A stretch of DNA of 64,000 nt from Cinnamomum chago (taxonomy: Eukaryota; Streptophyta; Magnoliopsida; Laurales; Lauraceae), in assembly GCA_038049695.1 (NCBI GenBank), contig CP142451.1:128918001-128982000 (forward strand). The letters run 5' to 3'. How positions within the stretch are numbered: position 1 is the first letter of the stretch; each line of letters starts with the position of its first letter. Below, piece by piece: positions 11,523 to 25,549 of this stretch. The notes beneath the pieces are model-generated. The model did no database searches. It was not told the origin of the DNA and was given only the letters and a program-made list of their open reading frames with translations. The position numbers were made by a program, and so were the translations under genes.

Positions 11523-13895
11523 AGAGTAGAAAATTAACAGAAATCAGCTAAGTATCCTATGCAGGTCAACTAATCAGTCAAGTGAGTTCAACCCAAAAGG
11601 AAAAAAAAAAAACTGCGTTTTATTTTTTTATTTATTTTTTATTTTAGCTAGGTTGGCCGACCAGGCTAAAGTAATAATTTCAGCCTTAAGATATAGCTAT
11701 GTAATACCAAGGTGCCAATACCACTCAACCACATGGGTGGGCTTATTATTGATTCAAGTATCCCATTGACTACTAGTAGATCACATACACACACCCATAT
11801 ATCTGACTCACTGAAGCACATAGCCTTAATGGCTCCGATCATCCAAAAGTGAAGGGTCCCACTGGTGATTACTTAACTCGTACCTCGAAGTCTCGGGGAG
11901 TAAAAAGAACCCTGCTGGCCAGGTGTTAGTTTATTGGGCTTGCACCACCACACACGCCCAAGAAAAGCCATGGTGCATTCCGAGTACACGTGTGGTGTCA
12001 CCGGCTATTAGCTGTACATGTGTACGGCATATGCCAGGTGGATTGGTACACCAAGACTTTCAGAGTGTGGGCCCCGCGGGTTCCTCATTCATTCATATAT
12101 CTTTTGGTCTCAACGGCACCAACAACTGGGACCCACCCTTTCATACGGAAGAATGTAATGTAAACCGGAAGTGGCTCACAAGGTCCAAGCCACGCGTCCT
12201 CGGACCATGACTCGGCTCATCTTCCACGAGCTGAGCCAGTTGATGTGAGCGTAAGGTAGCCCGCTGGAGCAGTCTAAATTGCTAGCCCGGAAAAATATTC
12301 CCGAGAAGGGCCCCACATATGATGGGCGAAAAGTTATAGTCCAAGGAGCCCAACTATCCTGTGTGGGTTTTGATTCTCCTTTACATTTTTTTTTACGGCT
12401 ATTCTTCTATTTTTTCGTGTTTTGATGTGACGTATTTTTTGTAAACTTTAGATTTCATACTCATAGAGATTTAATTTTTCTATGTCGCGGGGTAGAAAAG
12501 TATAATTCTTTTTTAACCATGCGAATTGTAAATCGGTGCGAAGCAAAATCCTATTGCTGCATAAACATACCCTTTTATCGTTATTAATTAGATGTCCAGG
12601 ATTATCCTATCTATGATGATTCAGCAGATCCCATTTCGAAGCATTTGTTGTCACGGGTAAAGTTTCATAAGAGGATAAGTTTAAGAAACAATTTTATGGG
12701 CAGAAATGTCTGAGCCGGGTCCTATAATATAAAAGCCTTCCAATGAGTCAGGAAACAGATGTCTTTGAAGCTTTTACATGGATTCCATCTATAGTGGGGC
12801 CCATAATTTTTATTGATTTTGAAGTTTGATAAGTCACTTGTGGTCCACTAGATTGATATGGGCTCATGGACACATTGCATTCCTGAGGCCCAGGTCGTAT
12901 ATTTCTCCTATTATTTTACATGAGCAAGCATAAAATATATATGAACTAATTATTTATCTTGATTGACCAAATGATCTAGTGGATGTTATAATCGAGTGCC
13001 TTTTGCATGTGCTACTGGGCCCATCTTAAAAGTGATCGGGCTGTTAGAGAACCACCTACTAATGATTTCAATATTCAGGGCATCACAAAAATGCAGTGGG
13101 CTTTCAATCAAAACCCACCATGCCAGTAATCAGTGCAAGATGCGTAATAGTCTTATAAATTTTGAAAAACAAAATAGTTCAATAATGTTTTACAACCTAT
13201 CCTCACCTCACAATAGATGAAAACGGAAAAATATAATTCATGTAACCGACTCCAACATATTCGGGACAAAGCTTTTATCGATGATATATTCGATTGGAAG
13301 TTGTATCTTCTTGTGATGCATAGCATCAAGGCTTCTCCGTTTCATATTTGTGTTTCTATACTTATTAGTAGTTAAAAGTTAAGAATCAAATGTCCAAAAA
13401 TGGACGCCAATAAAAGACCTTCCCTTTTATGGAAATTGAATCAAGTGAAGATATAAGAAATGACACCCAACCATCACCTTAATAATTAAGGGTCTTTGTG
13501 GCCGGTTTGGCCAAAGAGTCACATACCCATACCCGTCCCAAGCTCGTCACAGTCCATTAATGCATGGCTTGTGCGAGGTCAGTCAAAAACATATCAGGTT
13601 TGAACTTCCCTATTTAGTCACTCAAGTTGGGCCGAGCTATGTTTTTTAATCGCTTGTTCGCGATTTCCATCACTTATTTGGGCAAATCAATAACTAAACT
13701 ACAAGCACTACTGGTTTAGGTCGAGCCAGGTAAGACCGAGCTTGGGGGTTTCTATCACTTATTTCAAGCCCAACAGAAATACTAAATGGGCCTAGATTTT
13801 AGATCAAGGCCCGACCCAAATACTAGAACCCAATGTCCAAACACAACACAAAGTTGGCTGCAGGGCTCTTATATTTAACTCCAATGTATTCTACG
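11523..13895. other. Intergenic, no gene recognised
   Basis: Non-coding DNA. GC-rich patches with GGGCCCCAC motifs occur near 12070 and 12310, surrounded by AT-rich sequence. No plausible exon or bounded transposon was found. Confidence 0.55.
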
Positions 13896-13898
13896 TAA

Positions 13899-14300
13899 GG
13901 GCCTGTTTACAAATTGAGCATGTAGGAGTTCATGCAATGAATTATTAAAGAGGTGAGGGGAGAGGATATGAGGTGAGGCGTGAGGGATATAAGGTGGAGA
14001 TATGGTTTCGAATCTTTCCTATGTATTAGATTATTGGAGTGATAGTTGCTGTGTATTTGTTTCTCATCTTTCCTTGACTTAATTTTCATTTGAGCACGTT
14101 TGTTGAACAAGTTTTCCATGGAGGTAGAATGTTTGTTTCCTCGCCAAACCATAAGTCGTTGTTCAGTGCAATCCATACGTCCGTAGAATATGGTTGTTTT
14201 TAGTAGGATTTTTTCGCAACATATAGAAACACGAGTCTGACTCATTTTTGCAGGAGAGAAACACGAGTTTCCTTTTCCGTAACTTCACATAAACAAGCCC
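13899..14300. mobile_element. PIF/Harbinger (Tourist)-like MITE
   Basis: A 402-bp element with left end GGGCCTGTTTAC and right end (reverse complemented) GGGCTTGTTTAT. It is flanked by the 3-bp target duplication TAA (13896-13898 and 14301-14303). No coding potential. A second candidate right end, GGGGCCTAAAG near 14410, means the element could instead be nested or longer. Confidence 0.65.
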
Positions 14301-14457
14301 TAAAGAAGAGGTTATTTGATGGTCATTTTTTCAATCATCACATTTGTTTGTTCATTTTTAAACACTCATAGAAATATAATCCTAGGTTTTCAATTACATA
14401 AAACAAATGGGGCCTAAAGAATCAAAGCTCTTAATTTATTGCTAATTTAAACTCTAA

Positions 14458-14798
14458 GAGCATGTTTGGTAACAAGCGAGGAATCCATAGATCTGATGAT
14501 TTTTCACTACCACCGGAATAAGGATTCCTCATTGGTGATTTGTATAGTTGGTGATTTCAAATTGATATTGGTGTGTATTGATGCATATTGCTGAGAAAAA
14601 TAGGGTTCAGTGTGCAAATCCATTTAAATGAGGATTTTCAAATCTTATGGGGGTGTCGTTGGATCTGAAAATCCTAGCAAATGAAGATTTTTCATTTGTC
14701 CAAATCTCCAGAAATTTACAACTGTCAAACATGGATTTATAACAACTTTAGGAAAACCAAAAATCTCTTCCCTAAGGATTTGGTTGCCAAACGTGACC
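14458..14798. mobile_element. PIF/Harbinger-like MITE
   Basis: A 341-bp element with left end GAGCATGTTTGGTAAC and right end (reverse complemented) GGTCACGTTTGGCAAC, 12 of 16 positions alike. It is flanked by TAA on both sides (14455-14457 and 14799-14801). Short terminal repeats containing GTTTGG with a TAA duplication fit Tourist-type elements. Confidence 0.65.
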
Positions 14799-14949
14799 TA
14801 AATTTATTGCTTGTTGGAGTTGGGATTCCCTATGGTGCAACAGCTCAGTGCTTTTAAGCGGTTTGCCCTGTATTGAATACCAAGCTCATGAATCCAAACG
14901 ACTAGAACACAAGAAAAAAAGTTAAACAAAAAATTAAGAAGGAGAAGAA

Positions 14950-15240
14950 GAAGGAAGAAAGAAAATAAGAACAAATCCTAGTTTTGACACGTGATTAATT
15001 TGATGGTAAGCCCAACTCTCACCAGTGTAAAACTCGACCTCAGTATGAAGGAAGAAAGAAAATAAGAACAAATCCTAGTTTTGACACGTGATTAATTTGA
15101 TGGTAAGCCCAACTCTCACCAGTGTAAAACTCGACCTCAGTATGAAGGAAGAAAGAAAATAAGAACAAATCCTAGTTTTGACACGTGATTAATTTGATGG
15201 TAAACCCAACTCTCACCAGTGTAAAACTCGACCTCAGTAC
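14950..15240. repeat. Three tandem copies of a 97-bp unit
   Basis: Units start at 14950, 15047 and 15144 with an exact 97-bp period. Copies 1 and 2 are identical as read; copy 3 carries TAAACCC in place of TAAGCCC. Each unit contains the palindromic CACGTG (in GACACGTGATTAATTTG), an E-box/G-box core. Confidence 0.95.
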
Positions 15241-18002
15241 CAAAAAATGTAAGCCATTATAAGGTTGAGAATTAAGATGGGCCATTGTGTTATTGGGAAT
15301 GGTCATTCTGCTAAGAACCTTCACACAAGGATTTATATATATCGCTTGTTTTTAAAGAGAGCAACCTGGACGTGTCTCAGCCATTCTTGATATTGTAAGT
15401 GATTTTTTCCATTTTGTTTTGGACAACTTTTGACCAGGGTGTTCAAGGCCCTGCATCCCTGGTAAACAGTTTTATTTTCTGTTATTTTATATATGATAAC
15501 AGCACCTCATAACTTATCTAATGCATTGCAACAGCAGATGACCGACCATTAGTACATAACTTTACCGATATTGTTCCACATTTGAGCTACATGCTCATGA
15601 ATTACATGGTGGACTGGGAAATGCAGTTGTTCTTCAACCACATATAGATGACATGGGATGGGATACAACTAGGGAAATCTTTCTCTCTCTAGAAAACAAT
15701 TGTGCGGTTTCCAAGGGCTTTAAAAGCCTCAAGCTTCTCTTCCTCTCAACAGAAGCAAGTGCTCCTAGAGGAATTTTCTTTTCTTTTTTTCATTTATATT
15801 ATTCAAAATAGGTCTCAAAAAGGAGGGTTACAAACCCTTTTGTTCTTATTGCTGTTTTGTTTCCATAAATGACTAAACCAGGAAATGTTAGTTTCCCATT
15901 TCTAGTAAAGCAAGGCTTCATGGTTTTACAAAAAAAAATGAAAGACTCCTAACATGGTGATTTTTTTTTTTTTTTTTTGCTGTGGAATGTGTTTCCTTTT
16001 CTTATGTAAAAATGTAAAAGTAGCTCTCGCTCCCTGCCTCTTGTTTTGAATTTGCTTTGTGCAAAATTGTGAAGAATGTCTGTATCTGAGAAAATTTAAA
16101 CAGTGCAGATCTTAATGCTGAGCAATAGAAAGTCATTCTCCTTCAAAATCATATTCCTTGAAAAACATAGTACCTAATGGGACAGTTCAATTCAAACTTA
16201 ATATTCCATCTTTAAAGCACAAACCAACAAAGAAGATTCTGAACATTCTGAACATGTTTGTTTCCTTACTTCAGAAGTAGGATATCTCAGTTGGAGTGGA
16301 TTTAACTCTGGGCAAACTGATCTGTTATTTTGGTGAGAATGATAGATGAATGTTGTACTGTAACTATAGCTTGGGTTACTGGCACCATCATCACCATATG
16401 GTGGAGCCTTCAGTCTTCTGGAGCCAACCAAGTACCCCAGAAATACTGGGAGACTCATTTATGGATGAGGATGGGATTTATATCAACCACCCCCCATCCC
16501 TAATCCCCACCTTCCACCCTCCATCCCCAGTCTTCCCGGCCCGCCTAAGCTACATTGGATCTCTATTCTCATATTATGAAGATCAAGGTCTTTCTGTCAT
16601 CACCAGAATTCATGTTTAGGTTGTGACAAAAGTCTTATGTTGGCTGTCAACTTACCTAATTCAACCCTCCTCAAATTGGCAGTAAAAAGGGGCAAAATTA
16701 TATATCTAAGTCTCACCTGTTGATATACATTGTTATATTGTTCACTAACAACTCTAGTGTTTCTGGTTAATAATATCACTAAGTTGTGTTATATATGTTA
16801 CTGCACACATTATACATACACCTGGTTATTAACATCACTAACTTGTGCTATATATGCTACAGCACACATTATACATAAACCTGGCCAAATCAAATCATCA
16901 AATGCCCATTATGGATGAGTTATGATCAGAAAATTCCCATTTAGATTGTGATTCCAGCCATCTGAACTGTATTAATTAATTTGAGTTTCGACATTTTATC
17001 AAGTGCACGAAGGGAGTGCCTGCTCAAGAGTAGGGTCCACACTTCAAGAGTCTAGAGTGGGGCCCACACTTGAAGAGTACTCTAGAGTCTTAATTGTGTG
17101 CATGTCCTCTTCTTCATTTATTTTCTTTGTGCAAGACCAAGACAAACTTTTGAGTCTGTTCCATGACATTTAGACTCCTAAATATGACCGTATTCTGTTC
17201 AGCAAGAATTCTAATGCCATTCTACAAGAGTAAGGTTTGTTGATAAGTGGGCTCGACGAAATATTGAAAAGTATTTATGATGCCTCTACTAACATCTTTT
17301 TTATAGGAATTGTTAGCTAAAGTAATTTTAATATGGGATCAAGCCAACCAGTTATGAGTTTGAATATAAGGAGGACTAACTCGGCGTTTAAAAAAAAAAG
17401 CGTGCCGCCAAATTGCGCCAATCGGAGTGCACCTGAGGGGGAGTGTTTTAAGATAAAAAGTGTGGCAATGGATGGCAGAAAAGGCCAATGGATGAATGGC
17501 TAGTATCTTCATCATCGTAGAACACTTTTCAGAGTCCAGGCCCATCTAATTCCTGTTATACTAGCTATAGAGGTTCAACTTATCCGGGACAAAACTGAGT
17601 AGAAAAGAGTATTTATGTGACCAACTATGGTGCTCACAAGTTCCTTTATCTTTATCATCAGGATCTAATTTGGCCGAACAATCATCTATTTCCGTTTATA
17701 TACACTTGCCTAAATTCTGTCTCAATCACTAATTGGATTGACATTCCCCATTGAACTAAATCATCCTAAGTTAACACTATTAGACATTTTAGGACCCTTG
17801 AACCTATAGATATCATGATCCAACAACAATGGAATTTTGCCCAAGCTCATCTGCAATAAAACCTTTCCCTTCCATCTCAAACATCACGGTGGTGGTTTGA
17901 AGTGGGCCTACAACGACAGCCTTACTACATTTTCTTCAAAGGATTTGGATCCCCTATCATTGCAGCAAGATTCTATCTAAAGCTTTTCAAAGTATAAGGC
18001 CA
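15241..18002. other. Intergenic, no gene recognised
   Basis: AT-rich non-coding DNA. At 16763-16880 there are two copies of a 59-bp unit starting CTGGTTA (16763 and 16822), about 90% alike. Open frames here are short and lack recognisable domains. Confidence 0.6.
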
Positions 18003-18367
18003 GCTCTCCTAAGCTCAAGCTTAGGATAAGGTAAGCTCAAGTGTGTGGTGGGGCCCACCTGGGGACCCAAATGGAGATGGGGGTGGGGGGGATTTCAAGG
18101 ACTCCCTTGGATCTTCCTCTCTACAAAAAATCAGCCCCGAATACGATTTATATCATCTCCATATGGGCCCAAAAGTTTAATGGTCAACGGTTCATTTTGA
18201 TTAACACATAGTCAATCCAACGGTCCAATAAATTCGGATATAACCGAAAGTTGGTGGACGTGTGTAATTTAGGGAAGTCATGTGTTTGGTCCATTTGGAT
18301 GGACCAAATGTGGGCCCCACAAGCATGAGCTTGCGAAATTTTTTTCCTAAGCTTGAGCTTAGGAGAG
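18003..18367. mobile_element. MITE-like element with palindromic ends
   Basis: The ends carry CTCTCCTAAGCTCAAGCTTA on the left (from 18005) and its complement on the right (18345-18367). Similarity continues inward through a GTGGGGCCCAC block for about 70 bp. The terminal motif is itself nearly self-complementary (CCTAAGCTCAAGCTTAGG). About 365 bp, no coding potential. No convincing target duplication was found, so the class is open. Confidence 0.65.
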
Positions 18368-18952
18368 TCTTGCTCATATATATATGGTAGAGTTCGTGAA
18401 CTCATTGGTACTAACAAATACAAGAAGGTTTTGAAACCTAATCATTTGCAAAAAGTCATAATTCATTAGATGTTTTTAGCCATCTAATCTAAAGATATGA
18501 AATATACAGTTAACAAATAAAAGGATGAAATTTGTTTTTTGAGCTTCCATTTCATGGCTTAGAATATCAAACAATAATATCTAGTTGACTTTTTTTTTAT
18601 TAAATGGCTAAATCGCAAAGTCTTTTCGTATCTTGAAAATTAGTCGACTCTACAAATTCTACCATGTGTTTTACTTCAAAAGAATATTGCGGAAAAGTAG
18701 AGGCTCTAAGATAGGCTTTGTGTTAATAGTTCCCAAATAGAAATAGTTTGTGTTGTAATACTTCTAACAGCTTTGCTACATCCACGTAAGGATGTTGTGG
18801 ATTGTCATTGCTTGTAATCTACATATATTATATGGTTGACTCAACTATTTAAACCCTTCTGAAGTCCGACCTCTCTTTCTCTTCATATCAAACAGCTGCA
18901 GGACACCCACGAAAATCACATGGGGCGTGGTTACCAATCGTAAAAAACTGTG

Positions 18953-19254
18953 TGCATGGCTAGTGCGTATGTCTACAATATGCATTTGCACATATAATAT
19001 ACAACATCCAGGCGGCCATGGTTGAATTGTACACGATGCTGCTAGCTAAAAGGCTAACTTTTTGCAGGCACTAATGGTGTTTTGGTGTTCGATGATGCAA
19101 TTGCATGCATGGCTAGTGTTTATGTCTACATGCATTTGCACATATAATATGCAACATACAGGCAGCCAAGGTCGAATCGTATACGATGCTGCTAGCTGAA
19201 AGGCTAACTTTTGCAAGCACTAATGGTGTCTTGGTGTTCGATGATGCAATTGCA
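18953..19254. repeat. Two tandem copies of a 153-bp unit upstream of the peroxidase gene
   Basis: Copy 1 starts TGCATGGCTAGTG at 18953 and copy 2 at 19106. They share blocks such as CATTTGCACATATAATA and GATGCTGCTAGCT, diverging at roughly one base in ten. They end about 340 bp before the start codon of the first peroxidase gene and so may duplicate promoter elements. Confidence 0.9.
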
Positions 19255-19471
19255 TTCCAATATCAAATTCCCAACAGATAAAGATAACCATCACTGCCAC
19301 GCTAATCATCTGCATGTCGGCAATATTTAAACCTTAAACCCCAAAGGATTACACTTAGTGGAGGCTCAATTCAGCTTTGTTAGGTTCATCCACTTACATT
19401 AAATATATCACTTACATTTAAACATATATTTATATTTATTGGCGAGCTTATAATTTCTTTTGATTAGCTAA

Positions 19472-21895
<2,424 letters not shown>

Positions 21896-22472
21896 TCTCC
21901 ATGAAAAGATTTAGGTCTAGTACGCTATTAGCGCAGAACTGTATTGTACTCAGAAGGATGATGATGGTGTGTTTTAAGCATTTTAGACTTGACAAGTGCA
22001 TTCTTGTAAGGATAGATTGAAGAGTGGCAGTGTATGCATAGACAGAGCCAGTGAGAGTGTAATGTTGTTGTGCTTGTAAGCTTTGAATATGTAGTTGGTT
22101 TCTCTCTGTGCAAATGATTGAAGGTATGATGCGGGTCTAGATAATCCAAGATGGTCCTTGATGTTCTAATTAAAACATTCAAGAGGTTACTATAAATCAA
22201 TATGGAAAGGGACAAGAGCTGCATTCACCGAGCAAAGTGGATCATATTATGGTTCTCAGAGAGTCCCAGGAAATTTGGTGACACTCTTCAGAAGGGCCCA
22301 CTAAGTGAAATCTGAATTGCAAAAAATAAGCCTCTCCCTATTTTATGGACTCTCTGCTTAGATTTTACTCAAACAAGAGTTGAGCCTACCTTGATATTGA
22401 TTACATATATATAATACATGGGTTTTTTTTGTATTCATGGATTTTACATGTGATGAATTTGTATATGCACAT
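21896..22472. other. 3' region of first peroxidase gene
   Basis: Probable 3' UTR and downstream intergenic DNA. No gene or bounded repeat was recognised. Confidence 0.5.
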
Positions 22473-22480
22473 ACAATACT

Positions 22481-22844
22481 TAGGGGTTCTCATGGATCAG
22501 GCTCAGGCCTTGGGTTTTAATAATCAGGCAATTAAGGCTTGGATTTAAAACTTGCACAATTTGGGCTGGGCTCGGATTAAATGATAGAAAGCCCAAAGTT
22601 CGGCCTGAATTGCCTCCAGTATACATTGTTTAAAGTTTAGTGACTTGTTTGCGAAAACAAGTGCTACGTACAAAGACCGAACAAGTGATAAAAGGCCTGA
22701 CCTGACCCAGTCTGACTAAATGGCTGGGCTCAGGCCCAACATGATTAAGAAGGACGCCAAGAAATTAGCGCCTGTTTGGGTTGGCCCAGATCAGGGGGGC
22801 GAAACATCCTCTGCCCGACCCAACCCGGACCATTAACACCCCTA
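22481..22844. mobile_element. Third hAT-like non-autonomous element
   Basis: A 364-bp element with left end TAGGGGTTCTCATGG and right end (reverse complemented) TAGGGGTGTTAATGG. It is flanked by ACAATACT (22473-22480) and ACAATATT (22845-22852), an 8-bp duplication with one mismatch. It is GC-rich inside (GGGCTGGGCTCGG, CCGACCCAACCCGG) compared with its surroundings. No coding potential. Confidence 0.8.
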
Positions 22845-23060
22845 ACAATATTGAAAAACCAAGCATTAAGTGTTATTCTTGTTGGAAAAATGGCTAAGAG
22901 CTAGCTACACTAGTTTTTTGTCAACTTTGAGCCAAAAACTAAGTGGGACCCATTTATCCTTTTGGGTGGGAATACATGGGAATGTGGACATATATTGAGT
23001 TGCTCTAATTCATTTAGAAGTGAATGAGAAATTGCCTCCTAAACACCATTACTTGAACAT

Positions 23061-23907
23061 GTTTTTTTTTTTTTTCGCTAAGTTGCAAATTGAATTAAGA
23101 AAGCAAAAGATAAACAAAGGCCAAACAGGCTACATAGAAGAAGCGAAGAAAACCAACAAACAGAACTCTATCTTATAGAAGGATAGAGTTGTTACAGAGA
23201 AGGAAAAAAGAATCTAAAATGAGGCTAGAGAAAGGAGAAGACAATTTGCTAAGAGCAAAAGAAGCATCCTCCATAAAGAATTTGATAGCAGAGTCCAGAG
23301 AAGGTACCTTGTTGTTGAAGATAGACAAGTTTCTAAAACCTTCCAAATGCTGAAAATAGCAGTGATGAAGAGAGCACCCAGCCTCTTCTTGGCTCTGGAG
23401 CAGGAGTTGAAGGAGAAAGTTGTCCACTTAGCTGAGACAGAGCTGAAAGGGGGGAACCTGAACTTCCCTTTGTCTTCTAACCAGAAAGCAGCAGCAAAGG
23501 GACAGAGGAAGAACAAATTGTAAGCAATCTCCCGATGGGTGCCACACAAGCTGCAGGAGGATGCCAGATGCACTCCAATCGACTGGGCCCAAGCATTGGT
23601 GGGGAGCTTGTTATGGAATAATTTCCAAGCAAAATAAGCAGTAAAGGGCTTTAGGAGAGATCGAGTTCCAGGCAAACTTGGACCAAACCGTGGGGGTATT
23701 TCTGGCTCTAATGGATTCCCAGGCAGCTGCAAAGGAGAGAATGCTGGAGTTGGAGCTTGACCAAATTAGCTGATCAGGGTCATCAACAAGGGAGAAAGAG
23801 GCTATGATGGAAGAGGAGAAGGATAACACCTGTTGGGGGATGGAAGGACTTTGGAGCCTCTGATGATTTGTAAAAACAACGTTAAACATGGAAACAAAAG
23901 GAGACAA
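23061..23907 (-). mobile_element. LINE (non-LTR retrotransposon) 3' fragment
   Basis: Degenerate minus-strand reading frames encode the zinc-binding domain found at the C-terminus of plant LINE reverse transcriptases. Frame A (23907 to about 23640) holds DQLIWSSSNSSILSF and ARNTPTVWSKFAW; frame B (about 23650 to 23214) continues with AYFAWKLFHNKLPTNAWAQ and then CSLCGTHREIAYNLFFLCPF, where Cys and His residues form the zinc site. The frame change near 23640 is a disabling frameshift. The poly(T) run at 23061-23074 is the poly(A) tail of the element on the minus strand. The RT core and endonuclease are missing, so this is a 5'-truncated dead copy. Confidence 0.8.
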
Positions 23908-23940
23908 AAGGAAGTGGCGAACTTGCTTCCCACATTGCTT

Positions 23941-25257
23941 GGGAGCAAAACATTCCTTGGGTATAAATATACTTACCTTGGTAGTATAAGATGAGCCCCA
24001 AGGGGCACCCCACTTTTGTGGGGGAGGGAGGACCTAGATCAAGGTAGGGTCACTACCACACGCGGTCGCCGCCCGGGCCGGGCCTGGGCCTTGCTCGGCC
24101 CACTACCCATTTAATTTTTAGAGAAATTTTATTTAATGAAATTTTATTTAATAAAAATTTTCTTTTTTTTGCAAATGGGATGTGTCCTTAGTGGTGTGTC
24201 TATTCGCCTTTGAAATGAAGAGTCCTAAAGCATCTTGTCCATGCAATTTTATTGATTCAAACACTGCTGCTGCATTGCATTTTCGAGTCATCATCTGTGT
24301 CTAGAGAGAGTCTGTTGCACTGCTGGTTTGCCTGTCACACAGTTTATAGTGATGCAACTACTATGAGACTAATTATTGTATCCTGGGAGACAAACGTTGT
24401 TGAAGCTCGTGAGCACCATTGCGGGGGCGAATTTTGTCTTAAAGACATGGGGTCAAACACTAGCCTTGATCATTCTTCTTCAACAAATTTCTAAGATTCG
24501 TAACTCCAGCAGCAGAGTACTGTTTTTCTGCCTACAAACAGTAAGTGATTTTCATTCGTAAATTTATATTATGTAGTTCTGTTTTACTGTTGTTTGTGAG
24601 GAACTGTTTCCTAAATTCTGAAATACTACTGCATGTACTCGGACTAACAATTCTAGAGTAGGAATCTATGGCTAAGATCTTCTTGAAAAGATTCTCCATA
24701 TCGTAACTGTAACTGAAACTAATTTTTTGGAAGTTTTATTTGAAAAACGAATCTCCAATGCCTGTTATCAGAAGGGTCTCCACATGTGACAACCTGCTGA
24801 AAGAAGAAGGATTAGTCTTTTAACTACTTTAGAGAGTCCAACATTAATGAGTATTTGGTAAGGGCATGATTCATGTAATACAAGTTGAGAGGCCTTTTGG
24901 TGAGAGAATTTGGTTTAAAGATTATTTTGGGTTTTAGAATGTACTAGGTTCATTGTCCTTCCTTTGTTGAATTGTAGCTTTTTCCCTCTACTACAAATGG
25001 TAAAGTCATTATCATTTTCTCCTGCTGCTGTAACCTTTAAAGGAGAACCGGGTAAATTTTTTTCTCTTCTTTTGTTTGGAGCTTTTGTTTTTCTATTTAA
25101 ATGCACATTTCCCCTCACTATATATGTTAAACACTACAAAGAATGATAAAGTTCGAATGCCATTTTTCAAGTGCTAACTGGGAAAGATTAGCATGATCCT
25201 TGGTAATTATCTGGCTGGTCGGCAAATCTTAAACCACAAACAAAAACTAGTGTGGCC
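23941..25257. other. Intergenic, no gene recognised
   Basis: Begins with a GC-rich patch (about 23990-24110, GCCGCCCGGGCCGGGCC) and then becomes AT-rich. No convincing exon. Small open frames at 24250-24560 have no recognisable domain. Confidence 0.5.
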
Positions 25258-25549
25258 TGTTGATTTTATGTTTCTTGTATTCCGGTTTAACCGGATTGGT
25301 ATATTGGGTTAGCCAGTGACAAGAGGTTCAAGAGTCAAGGGTATTTTGGTCATTGTATAGGGGCTTTCTTAAGGGCTAAAAAAGCTGAGATTATTTATAT
25401 GACGTAATCTGTAACTCTAGACTCTGAAGGGAATTAAGATGTGAATTAGTGCTCTCTTACCGTGGGCGTAAGCGGATTTGTCGAACCACGTAAAATCCTC
25501 ATTTCTCTCATGTGGCATAATTGTTCTATCACAAATTTAGCGCTTCCAC
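25258..25549 (+). repeat. Probable LTR remnant of a copia-type element
   Basis: The stretch ACCGTGGGCGTAAGCGG followed by TCGAACCACGTAAAATC resembles the 3' part of copia LTRs of the Tork type, which carry a similar CGTGG...GTAGGC...CCGAACCACG block. A TGTTGATT start at 25258 is a possible left end. No second LTR, PBS or target duplication was found, so this is at best a solo or truncated LTR. Confidence 0.3.

Noticed and set aside
14950-15240. Repeat array considered as a CRISPR array.
   Set aside because: The units are contiguous with no unique spacers, and the setting is a plant nuclear genome.
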